DNA from: an uncultured Flavihumibacter sp.
GTDB lineage: Bacteria > Bacteroidota > Bacteroidia > Chitinophagales > Chitinophagaceae
Assembly (NCBI GenBank): GCA_902168105.1
Contig: CABHOY010000046.1
Location: 1-40,036 of the forward strand
Direction of reading: 5' to 3'
DNA length: 40,036 nucleotides
This document shows positions 26,801 to 34,599 of the stretch, piece after piece (the first letter of the stretch is position 1; every line of letters starts with the position of its first letter). The position numbers and the translations under genes are program-made. The notes beneath the pieces were generated by a model that was given only the letters and a program-made list of their open reading frames with translations, had not been told where the DNA came from and did no database searches.

Positions 26801-26982
26801 TTGCCCGTAGCGCCGGTATAGACGTGGTTCTGCGTACCTTTTTCCAGTACGGCCACTCTCTCGAGCGCTTGCCCGTTTTCTCCGGCAACAACCTGTCCAC
26901 GCACAAGCTTCCCCTTTTGGGCAAATGCGGGAGAACAGACAGCCAATAGCATGGCCAATGTCAGCCCTGTAAAAAATTTCAT
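23854..26982 (-). CDS. SusC/RagA-type TonB-dependent transporter
   Basis: A 1042-residue outer-membrane protein. A signal peptide (about 1-21, ending PAFAQ) precedes a carboxypeptidase-regulatory-like domain (GQVVAGENGQAL, then FSYIGYGTQQLPV; about 28-105) and a linker with VVVTAFGVKKEKRALGY. The plug carries GKVAGVQISSAGGGPGQGSR and IIIRGINSI, then PLFIVDGVEI (about 145-200). The large beta barrel ends in SFLFSLNVQF, a normal C-terminal strand with a terminal aromatic. It lacks the extra N-terminal STN domain that pairs with FecR-type anti-sigma factors, which fits the absence of such genes beside it. It imports an oligosaccharide or peptide with SusD and TonB energy. Confidence 0.97.
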   Translation of the reverse strand: MKFFTGLTLAMLLAVCSPAFAQKGKLVRGQVVAGENGQALERVAVLEKGTQNHVYTGATGNYAITLSGDNATLIFSYIGYGTQQLPVGSGETLNVTMQSSQKDLSEVVVTAFGVKKEKRALGYTIQQVESKDLNVNHQSNVVNALQGKVAGVQISSAGGGPGQGSRIIIRGINSIASERNSQPLFIVDGVEIDNSTYTTGDAETRGMSNRASDINPDDIESVSVLRGGAATALYGIRAANGAILITTKSGKAGKLTVSYSGMYGFDKVNKTPEIQSKFSQGYLGVYDAASFWPTFGPTVEEAKKLDNTHPDKLYDNYKQAFRTGTQTRHTVNMTGGSERAQLMGSMSYFDQDGVIPFSDYTSYNARINAQFKISDKISAGASLNYINSGGNRVNSDRYGEQIIYWSPRWNMKDYVKPDGTQQTYSSGTNNPIYTLSTNKFRDNVNRTIASTFITYKPLQWLNFSYRIGNDFYTDGRTHQAPGPKGLVGEAPNLDDNEYGFISEYNLRSRSLTSTFLANISHTFKEKYSIDLKLGHDLRDQRVRRSSVMGDTLVVPDLFLLGNAKRITADSYILDYRNYGYFADLTLGLNNYLFLELTGRNDLTTTLSKSNRSYFYPSVSVSYVFSDQFKLPNWWSYGKAKMSYAKIGKDGDAYAITNGFETGLQIGSTVPFYQSRTLGNPGLRPEFTQTLEAGTELRFLENRLGVEVTVYQQKSKDLLVPVDVSPTTGFDKAYVNAGEINNKGLEITLSAMPVHTKDFSWDFRVNFSTNRNRVEKLNEGLGQIALSTQFGYLSSSVTTKLVPGQAYGALYGRTYKRYYGNEVDDKITLRKDLPLLIGANGFPVLDDASNQRYLGNSLPKWIGSTTQTFRYKQLSLSLLLDVRRGNYKFNQLSNFLAAFGESKETENRDQTIVFNGVLADGSANTKPVYLGQAVGPDGVDYGAGFYRNYYRGNSEAFLEDASWVRLRSASLSYTLPGHWLSGSKTISGATVSFTGNNLWLNTKYTGFDPETSSSSTGNNASDAFSGFTYPATRSFLFSLNVQF

Positions 26983-27319
26983 AAGCTGTTAAGTTTAAAA
27001 TAAGTGATGTGAAAAAGCATGAGATATTCTGGCTGTCCCTTTTGTACAGCATGGTTTTGTCCAATAGATACTATAAATAGCTTCCTTTAATTCTTACGAA
27101 CTTAGGGTGTCATCGACATAAGCAAATTGCCTTATTAGATTTTGATTTTTTTCCTGGTTAAAACAAGCAGTTTTATATTCCTAATGTGACAAAATATAAA
27201 ATCAATAGTTCTTTTGCAAGAATTCAACATATGATTTTAATTATAATCTGATTGTCGGTAAATGTGAGCGTGGGAGTGGAAACAGGACACAAACATCACC
27301 GGGATTTCAAGGAACGGGT
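26983..27319. other. 337-bp gap with the susC promoter region
   Basis: AT-rich DNA upstream of susC and downstream of the double-OmpA gene. I see no gene and could not place a convincing TTTG / TAnnTTTG promoter on the minus strand. Confidence 0.5.
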
Positions 27320-28816
27320 TCAATCAGGACTATAAAAAATAATGATCTCTACACGGCGGTTCTTTCTTCTTCCTTCAGCAGACTGATTATTGGCAATAGG
27401 CTGGCTTTCGCCTGCACCGTTGATCTGCCGGATATCGTTCCCCAAACCATGTTCCTGCATGTAATGAGCTACTGCGTTTGCACGTTTGATCGACAATGTA
27501 TTGTTGTAGGCAGTAGTACCGGCATTGTCTGTATGTCCGCTCACCTGCAATTGTATACTCCCGTCGCGGGGTATTTTCTTCATCAGACTGTCCAGCGAGC
27601 CGTAAAACGCCGTATTCAATTCGCTGCTGTTGAATTTAAACAGAATATCCGGAATAATAAGCGTATCTGGACGATGGGCTAGCGGTTGTGGACGAAGGGT
27701 ATCTTTCGTAACGGGAGGACGGCAAATGATCATCTCCACACGATTATTATCGCCGGCCGCATTCCCTGTAGTGTCATATCGCGGATATTTCTTACCAACG
27801 CCCTGCACATCGAAATCTTCAAAGCTGTAGCCTTCGTTGTAGACAAGGTAGTTGGCTACTGCTTTAGCCCTGTCTGCCGAGATGATCTTATTGAATTCGT
27901 CCGAGGCTGTTTGCCACGCGTGGCCAACGAGGAGTATACGGGTACGTTTATCGCTCCGGTAATCCTTCAAAGCGTCATCGATCTGTTGTTTATAACGGAT
28001 ATTCAAACTGTTTCTGTCGGCCGTGAACAGGTCATCTTTCAGAATGATGGTATCACAACCGGAGGGGCCGTTCAGATGATGAATAAGGCTGCCGGGGGGC
28101 ATATACTTTTCAGGGATTGTGTGCCGGTGGCGTTCAGCATAAAGGTGATGAAGGGTACTGTCTTGTCCCGGGCAAACCTGCTGACCATCTACCGGGGTCA
28201 CACTGATACTGTCAATGAGTAGCTGCGCGTTCTTATAACCTCCGCCGCTTTTCTGATGTGGAGGTCTGAAATTGCCGACCAGCAGATGTGTGGCGGTGTT
28301 AGTCGCCACATAGGTCTTTTCCAGTATGTACCAGGGCTGATTAAGGCGGAACAATTTCTTCTGCACATCATTTTCAACCAGTTCTATACTGGCCGGAGAT
28401 GTCAGGCAGACCGCGCTTTCTGTAAAAAGGAAAGCTGTATCGAAGCGGATACCGGCACGAAGGGGATAATTGTCTGTGTTCATGTAGATCCGTATCCGGT
28501 AAGCGCGGCCTTTTTCAAGGGGGCATGACAGGCGTGTCTGTATATACACCCTGGTATCGGGGTTGTCACGACCTTCCTGGAGCAAGGTAACATAGTGTTG
28601 CCCCTGAAGGGCGGCGCCATTGCACAGATATTTCATCCTGGCAGCCTCTGGGGCTACAGAGAGCCAGGCAGACGGGGCACAGGGTGCTGTATATTCCGTA
28701 CAGATATTTACATCTTCGAAAGAGGCGTTTAGCACCAGGTTTTGGGCTATCAAAAGTGTTGTACAGCAACAGCTGATCAGTATCATTAAGATACTTTTTC
28801 TAACATAGGCCAGCAT
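27320..28816 (-). CDS. Envelope protein with two OmpA-like domains
   Basis: A 498-residue protein with a signal peptide (about 1-25, ending LIAQ). Residues 26-215 form a jelly-roll-like beta domain (NLVLNASFED, then VTLLQEGRDNPD, then LLIDSISVTPV). Two OmpA-like domains follow: about 255-370 (LLVGHAWQTASDEFN and RAKAVANYLV) and about 385-495 (LQVSGHTDNAG and KRANAVAHYM). The second has the Asp and Arg that grip peptidoglycan. The first keeps the Arg but has Trp where the Asp should be. The beta domain probably faces other envelope parts or a glycan while the last domain anchors the protein. It is a single gene, nearly abutting the divergent DUF1304 gene. Confidence 0.9.
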   Translation of the reverse strand: MLAYVRKSILMILISCCCTTLLIAQNLVLNASFEDVNICTEYTAPCAPSAWLSVAPEAARMKYLCNGAALQGQHYVTLLQEGRDNPDTRVYIQTRLSCPLEKGRAYRIRIYMNTDNYPLRAGIRFDTAFLFTESAVCLTSPASIELVENDVQKKLFRLNQPWYILEKTYVATNTATHLLVGNFRPPHQKSGGGYKNAQLLIDSISVTPVDGQQVCPGQDSTLHHLYAERHRHTIPEKYMPPGSLIHHLNGPSGCDTIILKDDLFTADRNSLNIRYKQQIDDALKDYRSDKRTRILLVGHAWQTASDEFNKIISADRAKAVANYLVYNEGYSFEDFDVQGVGKKYPRYDTTGNAAGDNNRVEMIICRPPVTKDTLRPQPLAHRPDTLIIPDILFKFNSSELNTAFYGSLDSLMKKIPRDGSIQLQVSGHTDNAGTTAYNNTLSIKRANAVAHYMQEHGLGNDIRQINGAGESQPIANNQSAEGRRKNRRVEIIIFYSPD

Positions 28817-28871
28817 GCACGTGGAATTATTATATCTTAGTCCATCGAAAACCTACTCTAAATTACTACTT

Positions 28872-29234
28872 ATGTTGCTCTTAATTAAATTTCTCATTGG
28901 CTTTTGCGCCCTTGAGCACCTTTATATCCTATGGCTGGAGATGTTTGCCTGGACTACACGGGCGCCCCGGGTCTTTAAGCAACTACCGGCACACCTCTTT
29001 CAACCAACTAAAACACTGGCCGCCAATCAGGGCCTTTACAATGGATTCCTGGCTGCAGGGCTGATCTGGTCGTTCTTTATTGATGATTATGAATGGTCAT
29101 TGAAAATCGCCGCTTTCTTCCTGATCTGCATTGCAGTAGCAGGCATTTATGGAGCATTGACGGCCGGTAAGCGCATCTTCTTCGTACAGGCATTACCTGC
29201 ATTGATAGCATTAGGGCTGATGTTATTTATCTAA
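28872..29234 (+). CDS. DUF1304 family small membrane protein
   Basis: About 120 residues with four hydrophobic helices (KFLIGFCALEHLYILWLEMF, then a central pair, then ALPALIALGLMLF). The conserved words EHLYILWLEMFAW, NQGLYNGFLAAGL and AGIYGALTAGKRIFFVQALPA match DUF1304. I choose the ATG at 28872, which gives the usual family length. An in-frame start at 28815 would overlap the divergent OmpA start codon and leave no room for promoters. Function is unknown. Confidence 0.88.
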   Translation: MLLLIKFLIGFCALEHLYILWLEMFAWTTRAPRVFKQLPAHLFQPTKTLAANQGLYNGFLAAGLIWSFFIDDYEWSLKIAAFFLICIAVAGIYGALTAGKRIFFVQALPALIALGLMLFI

Positions 29235-29248
29235 GATACATTTTGAAC

Positions 29249-29308
29249 AAAGAAGTGATCACTAACCTGATGACAGTTAATGTCATGTTAGTGATCACTT
29301 CTTTTTTG
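29249..29308. terminator. Strong bidirectional terminator
   Basis: An 18-bp perfect stem (29249-29266 with 29287-29304) with an inner 6-bp stem (29270-29275 with 29281-29286) is followed by a T run on the plus strand. It lies between the convergent DUF1304 and SDR genes and should serve both. Confidence 0.92.
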
Positions 29309-29311
29309 TTA

Positions 29312-30055
29312 TCAGGCATTAAATCCGCCGTCAATAGTCAGTGAAGCGCCTGTAATGAAACCGCTACGGGGACTTGCCAGGAAGGTAACCAGGCTGGCGA
29401 TATCGGCCGCATCGCCATAATGCTGCAAGGCCATCATGGAACGGGCCCTATCGGCATGCGCGCCAACGGCGGGGTTCATATCTGTATCGGTAGGACCGGG
29501 CTGTACCAGGTTAACCGTAATGCCTTTCGGCCCAAGTTCGCGGGACAAACCTTTGGTGAATCCGATCAAAGCAGATTTGCTCATCGCATAGAGGGTGGCA
29601 CCGGGACCGGCCACACGATCGGCCATATTACTGCCGATGCTGATGATCCTCCCTCCTTCCGTCATATGTTTCATAGCTGCGATCGAGGCCACAAATACGG
29701 CTTTTACATTTATATCCATCATTTCATCATAGTCTGCCGCCGTTTGCTCTTCCAGTGGCTTTTTTTCATAGATACCGGCATTGTTCACCAGGATGTCTAT
29801 TCCTCCAAGAGCGCTTACTACTTCCTCCACGGCAGCTGTTACAGCGGTATGAGAGGCGCTGTCGGCCGCCAGGGCAATAACGGTTTGTCCCGTTGCATCG
29901 CTAATGTCAGCGGCCAGTTCCCGGGCTTTTCCGGCAGAACGTACATATGTAAAAGCTACTTTCGCACCTGCTTCAGCGAGTTGCTTTACGATGGCGGCAC
30001 CCATTCCGCGGCTACCACCGGTCACCAATGCGACCTTGTTTTCAAGATGTTTCAT
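29312..30055 (-). CDS. SDR-family NAD(P)-dependent oxidoreductase
   Basis: About 247 residues from the ATG at 30055; an upstream in-frame TTG would add 22 residues crossing the promoter. Classical SDR parts are present: TGGSRGMG for the cofactor (12-19), NNAG, IISIGS with the active-site Ser region, and YAMSK with Tyr and Lys. The C-terminus (GFITGASLTIDGGF) is typical of the FabG-like branch. The substrate is unknown. It is divergent from an HxlR regulator, an arrangement common for redox- or aldehyde-responsive oxidoreductases, and is probably under its control. Confidence 0.94.
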   Translation of the reverse strand: MKHLENKVALVTGGSRGMGAAIVKQLAEAGAKVAFTYVRSAGKARELAADISDATGQTVIALAADSASHTAVTAAVEEVVSALGGIDILVNNAGIYEKKPLEEQTAADYDEMMDINVKAVFVASIAAMKHMTEGGRIISIGSNMADRVAGPGATLYAMSKSALIGFTKGLSRELGPKGITVNLVQPGPTDTDMNPAVGAHADRARSMMALQHYGDAADIASLVTFLASPRSGFITGASLTIDGGFNA

Positions 30056-30076
30056 AATAACTATTTTTCTTAATTG

Positions 30077-30108
30077 TTTGTAAAAGTAAAGTGGTAGCGT
30101 TAATTTTA
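30077..30108 (+). promoter_or_regulatory. Bacteroidota-type promoter of the HxlR gene
   Basis: TTTG at 30077-30080 and TAATTTTA at 30101-30108, 20 bp apart, fit the -33 and -7 elements (the last base of -7 differs). On the opposite strand TACTTTTA (complement of 30081-30088) may be the -7 of the SDR gene, so the two promoters interlock. Confidence 0.5.
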
Positions 30109-30111
30109 CAG

Positions 30112-30140
30112 GTACTGACAAGATTATTAAGTACTGACAA
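30112..30140. promoter_or_regulatory. Candidate HxlR operator: two direct repeats
   Basis: GTACTGACAA occurs at 30112-30121 and 30131-30140, 19 bp start to start, which is about two helical turns. The repeats cover the likely HxlR transcription start and the -33 region of the SDR promoter, so one bound regulator could control both genes. Confidence 0.55.
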
Positions 30141-30151
30141 AAATGTAAGTA

Positions 30152-30508
30152 ATGAGAAAGGATAGCTCAACTAATACCTTGAACAGGAATAAGATACACG
30201 TAAATTGCGGGATGGCTTATACACTCGATCTGATCGGGGGAAGATGGAAACCAACCATTCTCTGGACATTACTTGGCGGCAAATTGAGATATAGTGAACT
30301 GAAAAAGAGTATTCCGGACGTATCTGAACGTATTCTTGTACTGCAATTGAGGGAGCTGGAAAAAGACGGGCTGATCAAACGGCTGGTGTATGCGGAAGTA
30401 CCTCCAAGAGTGGAATATGAGCTTACAAATGACGGAGAATCAATGAAACATATGTTGCAGATCATTTCCGATTGGGGAGATCTGCATAGACCTAAAAAGG
30501 CAAATTAG
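30152..30508 (+). CDS. HxlR-family transcriptional regulator
   Basis: A 118-residue winged-helix protein. The family start NCGMAYTLDLIGGRWKPTILW is clear, with Cys 19 at the position used for redox or aldehyde sensing in some HxlR proteins. The recognition region (LRYSELKKSIPDVSERILVLQLRELEKDGL) and wing (EVPPRVEYELT) follow. It is divergent from the SDR gene with paired direct repeats between them, so self-control and control of the SDR are likely. It is followed 43 bp later by a CNNM-type gene on the same strand. Confidence 0.94.
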   Translation: MRKDSSTNTLNRNKIHVNCGMAYTLDLIGGRWKPTILWTLLGGKLRYSELKKSIPDVSERILVLQLRELEKDGLIKRLVYAEVPPRVEYELTNDGESMKHMLQIISDWGDLHRPKKAN

Positions 30509-30551
30509 TATTATCTTAAGAATCCTTAGTATAAATTAAGACACATCATAC

Positions 30552-31886
30552 ATGACGTTAGACATATTTTTCACCATCTTCCTGGTACTGCTGAACGGTT
30601 TTTTTGTGGCAGCAGAATTTGCGATCGTGAAAGTCCGGTCCTCGCAGATAGAAGTCAACTCCGGGCGAAGTAAGACAGTCACGGAGGTGGCCAAAAGTAT
30701 TGTTAATAACCTTGACGGTTATCTTGCGGCCACGCAGCTGGGTATTACGCTTGCATCACTTGGATTGGGCTGGGTTGGAGAAAAAGTGACCACCACATTG
30801 ATATTAAATCTTTTCCACGCACTTAATATTAATCTGCAGGAGGCTGTGGCGCATAAAATAGCCGTTCCTTTTGCATTCCTTAGTATTACGATCTTACACA
30901 TCGTATTCGGAGAACTTGCGCCTAAGTCGCTGGCTATACGAAAACCAGTGCCTACCACTTTCACCGTTGCAATACCACTGAAATTATTCTATGCCGTATT
31001 CAGGCCTTTCATTTGGATACTGAACGGTCTTGCCAACGTGATACTACGAATGGTAGGTATTCGTCCGGTACATGAGCATGAAGATATCCATACGGAAGAA
31101 GAACTCCGGGTGATCATAGCTGAAAGCCACCAGGGAGGCGTAATTGAAGAAACTGAAAAAGCGCTGATCCAAAACGTATTCAACCTGGGCGACCGGCAGG
31201 TATCTGCCCTAATGACGCCTCGTAATGAGGTAGTATGGCTGGACGTTACAGATGATCCGGAAGTAAACAAGGCCAAGATCCTGACGCAGAAGCATACCGT
31301 GTACCCGTTGGCGAAAGGGGATCTGGACCATACTACAGGTTTCGTGTATTCCAAAGACCTGCTCAGCGATAATTTTAACGGGGTAGTCAATAACCTTGAA
31401 ACTATCAGCCGTAAACTGCTGGTGGTAACAGTACATAACCGTACCTATCAGCTGCTGGAACTGTTCAAAAGGGAAAGGATCTACCAGGCGATGGTTGTGG
31501 ATGAATTCGGGTCGATTAAAGGCCTGGTGACCATCAATGACATTGTGGATGCACTGGTAGGAAACATATCCGAAACGAACGAATTCGAGTATGAGGTACT
31601 TCGTAATGATGACGGCAGTATGCTGGTGGACGGGCAGTTGCCGTTTGTTGAATTCCTGGAACTGATGGGTATAGATGCAGATCCTACTAAAGTGAACATC
31701 GCGAACTTTGTGACGCTGGGAGGATTTATACTGGACAGAATGGGCAAGATCCCCACAACAGGCGATAGCATCAACTGGAGGAACCTGAAACTGGAGGTGA
31801 TAAAAATGGACCAGCATCGTATTGCGAAAGTACATATCTGCAATATCGAAAAAGATAAACCAAAGGATAAGGATGAAGAGAAATAG
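30552..31886 (+). CDS. CNNM/CorC-type membrane protein (DUF21 + CBS pair + CorC_HlyC)
   Basis: A 444-residue protein. The DUF21 membrane part (about 1-165) begins FLVLLNGFFVAAEFAIVKVRSS and contains the typical ATQLGITLASLGLGWVGE and FGELAPKSLAIRKP. Two CBS domains follow (about 200-335; RQVSALMTPRNEVVWLD, then YQAMVVDEFGSIKGLVTINDI). The C-terminal CorC_HlyC domain (about 350-435) has VDGQLPFVEFLELMGI and LEVIKMDQHRIAKVHI. Family members act in magnesium or sodium-coupled metal export and were once annotated as hemolysins. The length is normal. Co-transcription with hxlR is possible. Confidence 0.95.
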   Translation: MTLDIFFTIFLVLLNGFFVAAEFAIVKVRSSQIEVNSGRSKTVTEVAKSIVNNLDGYLAATQLGITLASLGLGWVGEKVTTTLILNLFHALNINLQEAVAHKIAVPFAFLSITILHIVFGELAPKSLAIRKPVPTTFTVAIPLKLFYAVFRPFIWILNGLANVILRMVGIRPVHEHEDIHTEEELRVIIAESHQGGVIEETEKALIQNVFNLGDRQVSALMTPRNEVVWLDVTDDPEVNKAKILTQKHTVYPLAKGDLDHTTGFVYSKDLLSDNFNGVVNNLETISRKLLVVTVHNRTYQLLELFKRERIYQAMVVDEFGSIKGLVTINDIVDALVGNISETNEFEYEVLRNDDGSMLVDGQLPFVEFLELMGIDADPTKVNIANFVTLGGFILDRMGKIPTTGDSINWRNLKLEVIKMDQHRIAKVHICNIEKDKPKDKDEEK

Positions 31887-31907
31887 TACATCCTTCAACG
31901 TATAAGT

Positions 31908-31939
31908 AAAGGAGTCCGGTATCGACATCGGGCTCCTTT
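31908..31939 (+). terminator. Hairpin after the CNNM-type gene
   Basis: An 11-bp stem with one G-T pair (31908-31918 with 29-39 of the same block, 31929-31939), followed only by GCAG. It is a likely but T-poor terminator. Confidence 0.55.
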
Positions 31940-31988
31940 GCAGTTTAGACACTCTCTGTATTTTACTGCCGAATTACAAGCACATTTT

Positions 31989-34505
31989 ATGACGACCCGT
32001 TTGAGATCTTTACTACCGCATGCCGTTGCAATACTTGCATTGCTGATACTCAGCATTATCTACTGCAAACCAGCCCTGAACGGGAAAATACTTAGCCAGA
32101 GCGATAACGTGCAATGGCAGGCGATGGCCAGAGAAGCCATGCAGTTCAAAGAAGCACATGGCATTACACCGTTATGGACGACGAGTATGTTCGGAGGCAT
32201 GCCCACCTATCAGATAGCGATGGAAACGCCATATAATTTTGCAAACTACATTCCAGCTATCCTGACGTTTGGACTACCCAAGCCGGTCAATGTGCTGTTT
32301 CTGTCCGCGTTATGTTTTTACCTGTTATGCATTGTACTCGGAACAAATCCCTGGATAGGATTTGCGGGAGCGGTGGCATATACCTATGCAAGTTATTCGC
32401 CTATCATCATAGTAACCGGCCACGAAACAAAGATGCTTGCGATGGCCTATCTGCCTGCTGTAATAGCGGGATTTGTGCTGATCATGCGCAGGAAATACCT
32501 GCTTGGAACAGGCATAATGGCGCTGTTCCTCACCTACCTGGTGGGCGCCAATCACCTGCAGATCACTTATTACTTCTTCCTGATACTGGCAGTTATTGCA
32601 ATTACATACGCGGTATACTGTATTCTAGAAAAGGAATACAGGCATCTGATTATCAGTGGTCTGCTAACCGTGCTGGCGGTAGTACTTTCGCTAGGGTCAA
32701 ATGCGGTGTCTTTATGGACGACTTATGAATATTCCAAAGAAAGTACGCGAGGGGGTGTATCAGAACTGACGCCGCTTCCAGGGACATCGGAAGATAAAAG
32801 TAAAGGAGGATTAGACAGAGAATATGCCTTCCGTTGGAGTTACGGTAAGTTTGAAACATTTACCATGCTGGTACCTGATATCTATGGAGGTAGTTCTTCC
32901 GGTTCGTTGAACGAGGACTCTGAGACATATAAAAAGTTGGCGTCGTTGGGCGTGCCGGAGGTGCAGGTACAGCAAATGACGAGACACTGGAATCTCTATT
33001 GGGGCGACCAATCTGTTCTTGGTACTTCCGGACCGGTATATATGGGTGCCGTGATCTGTTTGCTGGTGTTGCTGGGACTTTTTATCATCCGCTCATGGCA
33101 TAAATGGTGGCTGCTCGCAATAAGCGTATTAGGCATTCTGCTGGCATGGGGCAGCAATTTCGCAGCATTCAACTATTTCATGTTCGACCACTTCCCGTTA
33201 TATAACAAATTCCGGGCGCCATCGCAGGCATTGATCATTCCGCAGCTTTCGTTTGCCGTACTTGCGGCACTTACCTTGCAGGAGCTGATCAGCGGTCGGT
33301 TATCGCGTGAGGAATTGCAAAAGAAGCTGAAATGGACAGGAATGATTGTGGCGGGCGTATTGCTGTTGATCTATACAGCGTCATTTAATTTCAGGTATAC
33401 CAATGCGACCAATAGTGCGGACAATCCCGGCGGAGATGATGTATTTCACTCAAAGCTGGTGCAAATGGGCCAGGGTAATACACAACTGGCCGATGAACTG
33501 ATGACGGCCCTTTATGCCGACAGACAAGACCTGTATCATAATGACGTATTGCGGACCATCCTTTTTTGCGGTATTGCATTCGTGCTGTTGTGGCTATTCC
33601 TCAAGAACCGTTTCAATGCTACATGGCTGCTGGCAGGTATATCGTTACTGATCGTGATAGATCTTGTTCAGGTTGACAAGCGCTATCTGAATGAGGAAAG
33701 TTTTATGGATGAAAACAGTTACAGTCAGCCGTTCCAGGCTTCAGCATCAGATCAGCAGATATTGCAGGACAAAGACCCTTACTATAGAGTATTTAATCTG
33801 ACAGCATCGCCATTCGATGATGCGATGACATCTTATTTCCATAAGAGTGTGGGAGGCTATCATGCGGCAAAACTGCAACTATATGCTGATCTTATTGAAA
33901 GGCAGATCAGTCATAATAATATTCGTGTGCTTAATATGCTGAATACAAAATATGTGATCGTACCCGGCCAAGACGGGCAGCCGGTAGTACAAAGAAATCC
34001 GGATGCGTTGGGTAACGCCTGGTTTGTAAAGCACATTCTGTGGGCGCCAAATGCTGATGCGGAGATGAAAGCACTGGACAATCTTGATACAAAGGATACG
34101 GTGGTAATAGATCAACGTTATAAACCTGTGGTTAAAGAAATTGCGGCGTACGATTCAACTGCTACTATCAGTTTGATTGCAAACAACCTGAATGAGATCA
34201 GTTATAATGCAGTTAGCAGCACGCAACAATTTGCGGTGTTTTCAGAAGTTTATTATGAACAGGGATGGAACGCGTTCATTGATGGAGCGCCTGTGCCTTA
34301 TTGTCGTGCAGACTATGCATTACGTGGAATGTCAGTACCGGCGGGCAAACACACGATCACTTTTAAGTTTGAGCCATCATCTTATTACAGTGGAATTAAA
34401 CTATCAATGACAAGTTATATCGTGATGTTATTATTACTGGCTGGAGGAGTGGCTGTGAATATTAGAATGAACAAAATGAATAAGGAAAAAACGAAAAGTG
34501 TTTAA
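31989..34505 (+). CDS. YfhO-family multi-pass membrane protein
   Basis: About 838 residues from the ATG at 31989; an in-frame TTG upstream overlaps the preceding terminator and is unlikely. A first helix (AVAILALLILSIIYC) is followed by a periplasmic loop with GKILSQSDNVQWQAMARE and TTSMFGGMPTYQIAM, which resembles GT-C type membrane enzymes. About a dozen helices follow in all, then a long periplasmic domain (about 590-800) ending SEVYYEQGWNAFIDGAPVPYC, the family's usual wording, and a final helix. YfhO proteins are thought to modify lipoteichoic acid or related envelope glycans in Firmicutes. In Bacteroidota the role is unproven. It is probably a lipid-linked sugar transferase (inference). 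Confidence 0.9.
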   Translation: MTTRLRSLLPHAVAILALLILSIIYCKPALNGKILSQSDNVQWQAMAREAMQFKEAHGITPLWTTSMFGGMPTYQIAMETPYNFANYIPAILTFGLPKPVNVLFLSALCFYLLCIVLGTNPWIGFAGAVAYTYASYSPIIIVTGHETKMLAMAYLPAVIAGFVLIMRRKYLLGTGIMALFLTYLVGANHLQITYYFFLILAVIAITYAVYCILEKEYRHLIISGLLTVLAVVLSLGSNAVSLWTTYEYSKESTRGGVSELTPLPGTSEDKSKGGLDREYAFRWSYGKFETFTMLVPDIYGGSSSGSLNEDSETYKKLASLGVPEVQVQQMTRHWNLYWGDQSVLGTSGPVYMGAVICLLVLLGLFIIRSWHKWWLLAISVLGILLAWGSNFAAFNYFMFDHFPLYNKFRAPSQALIIPQLSFAVLAALTLQELISGRLSREELQKKLKWTGMIVAGVLLLIYTASFNFRYTNATNSADNPGGDDVFHSKLVQMGQGNTQLADELMTALYADRQDLYHNDVLRTILFCGIAFVLLWLFLKNRFNATWLLAGISLLIVIDLVQVDKRYLNEESFMDENSYSQPFQASASDQQILQDKDPYYRVFNLTASPFDDAMTSYFHKSVGGYHAAKLQLYADLIERQISHNNIRVLNMLNTKYVIVPGQDGQPVVQRNPDALGNAWFVKHILWAPNADAEMKALDNLDTKDTVVIDQRYKPVVKEIAAYDSTATISLIANNLNEISYNAVSSTQQFAVFSEVYYEQGWNAFIDGAPVPYCRADYALRGMSVPAGKHTITFKFEPSSYYSGIKLSMTSYIVMLLLLAGGVAVNIRMNKMNKEKTKSV

Positions 34506-34562
34506 TACTTTTGAGTGTATTAAAGCCATTGTTTGATACAGAAGAGATAAGGATATAATAGT

Positions 34563-34599
34563 AGTGTCTCTGTTTATTTCTAGATTAGACAGAGATACT
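34563..34599 (+). terminator. Hairpin downstream of the YfhO gene
   Basis: An 11-bp stem with one non-Watson-Crick position (34563-34573 with 34589-34599, 15-nt loop), about 60 bp past the stop. It has no T run. Confidence 0.4.
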
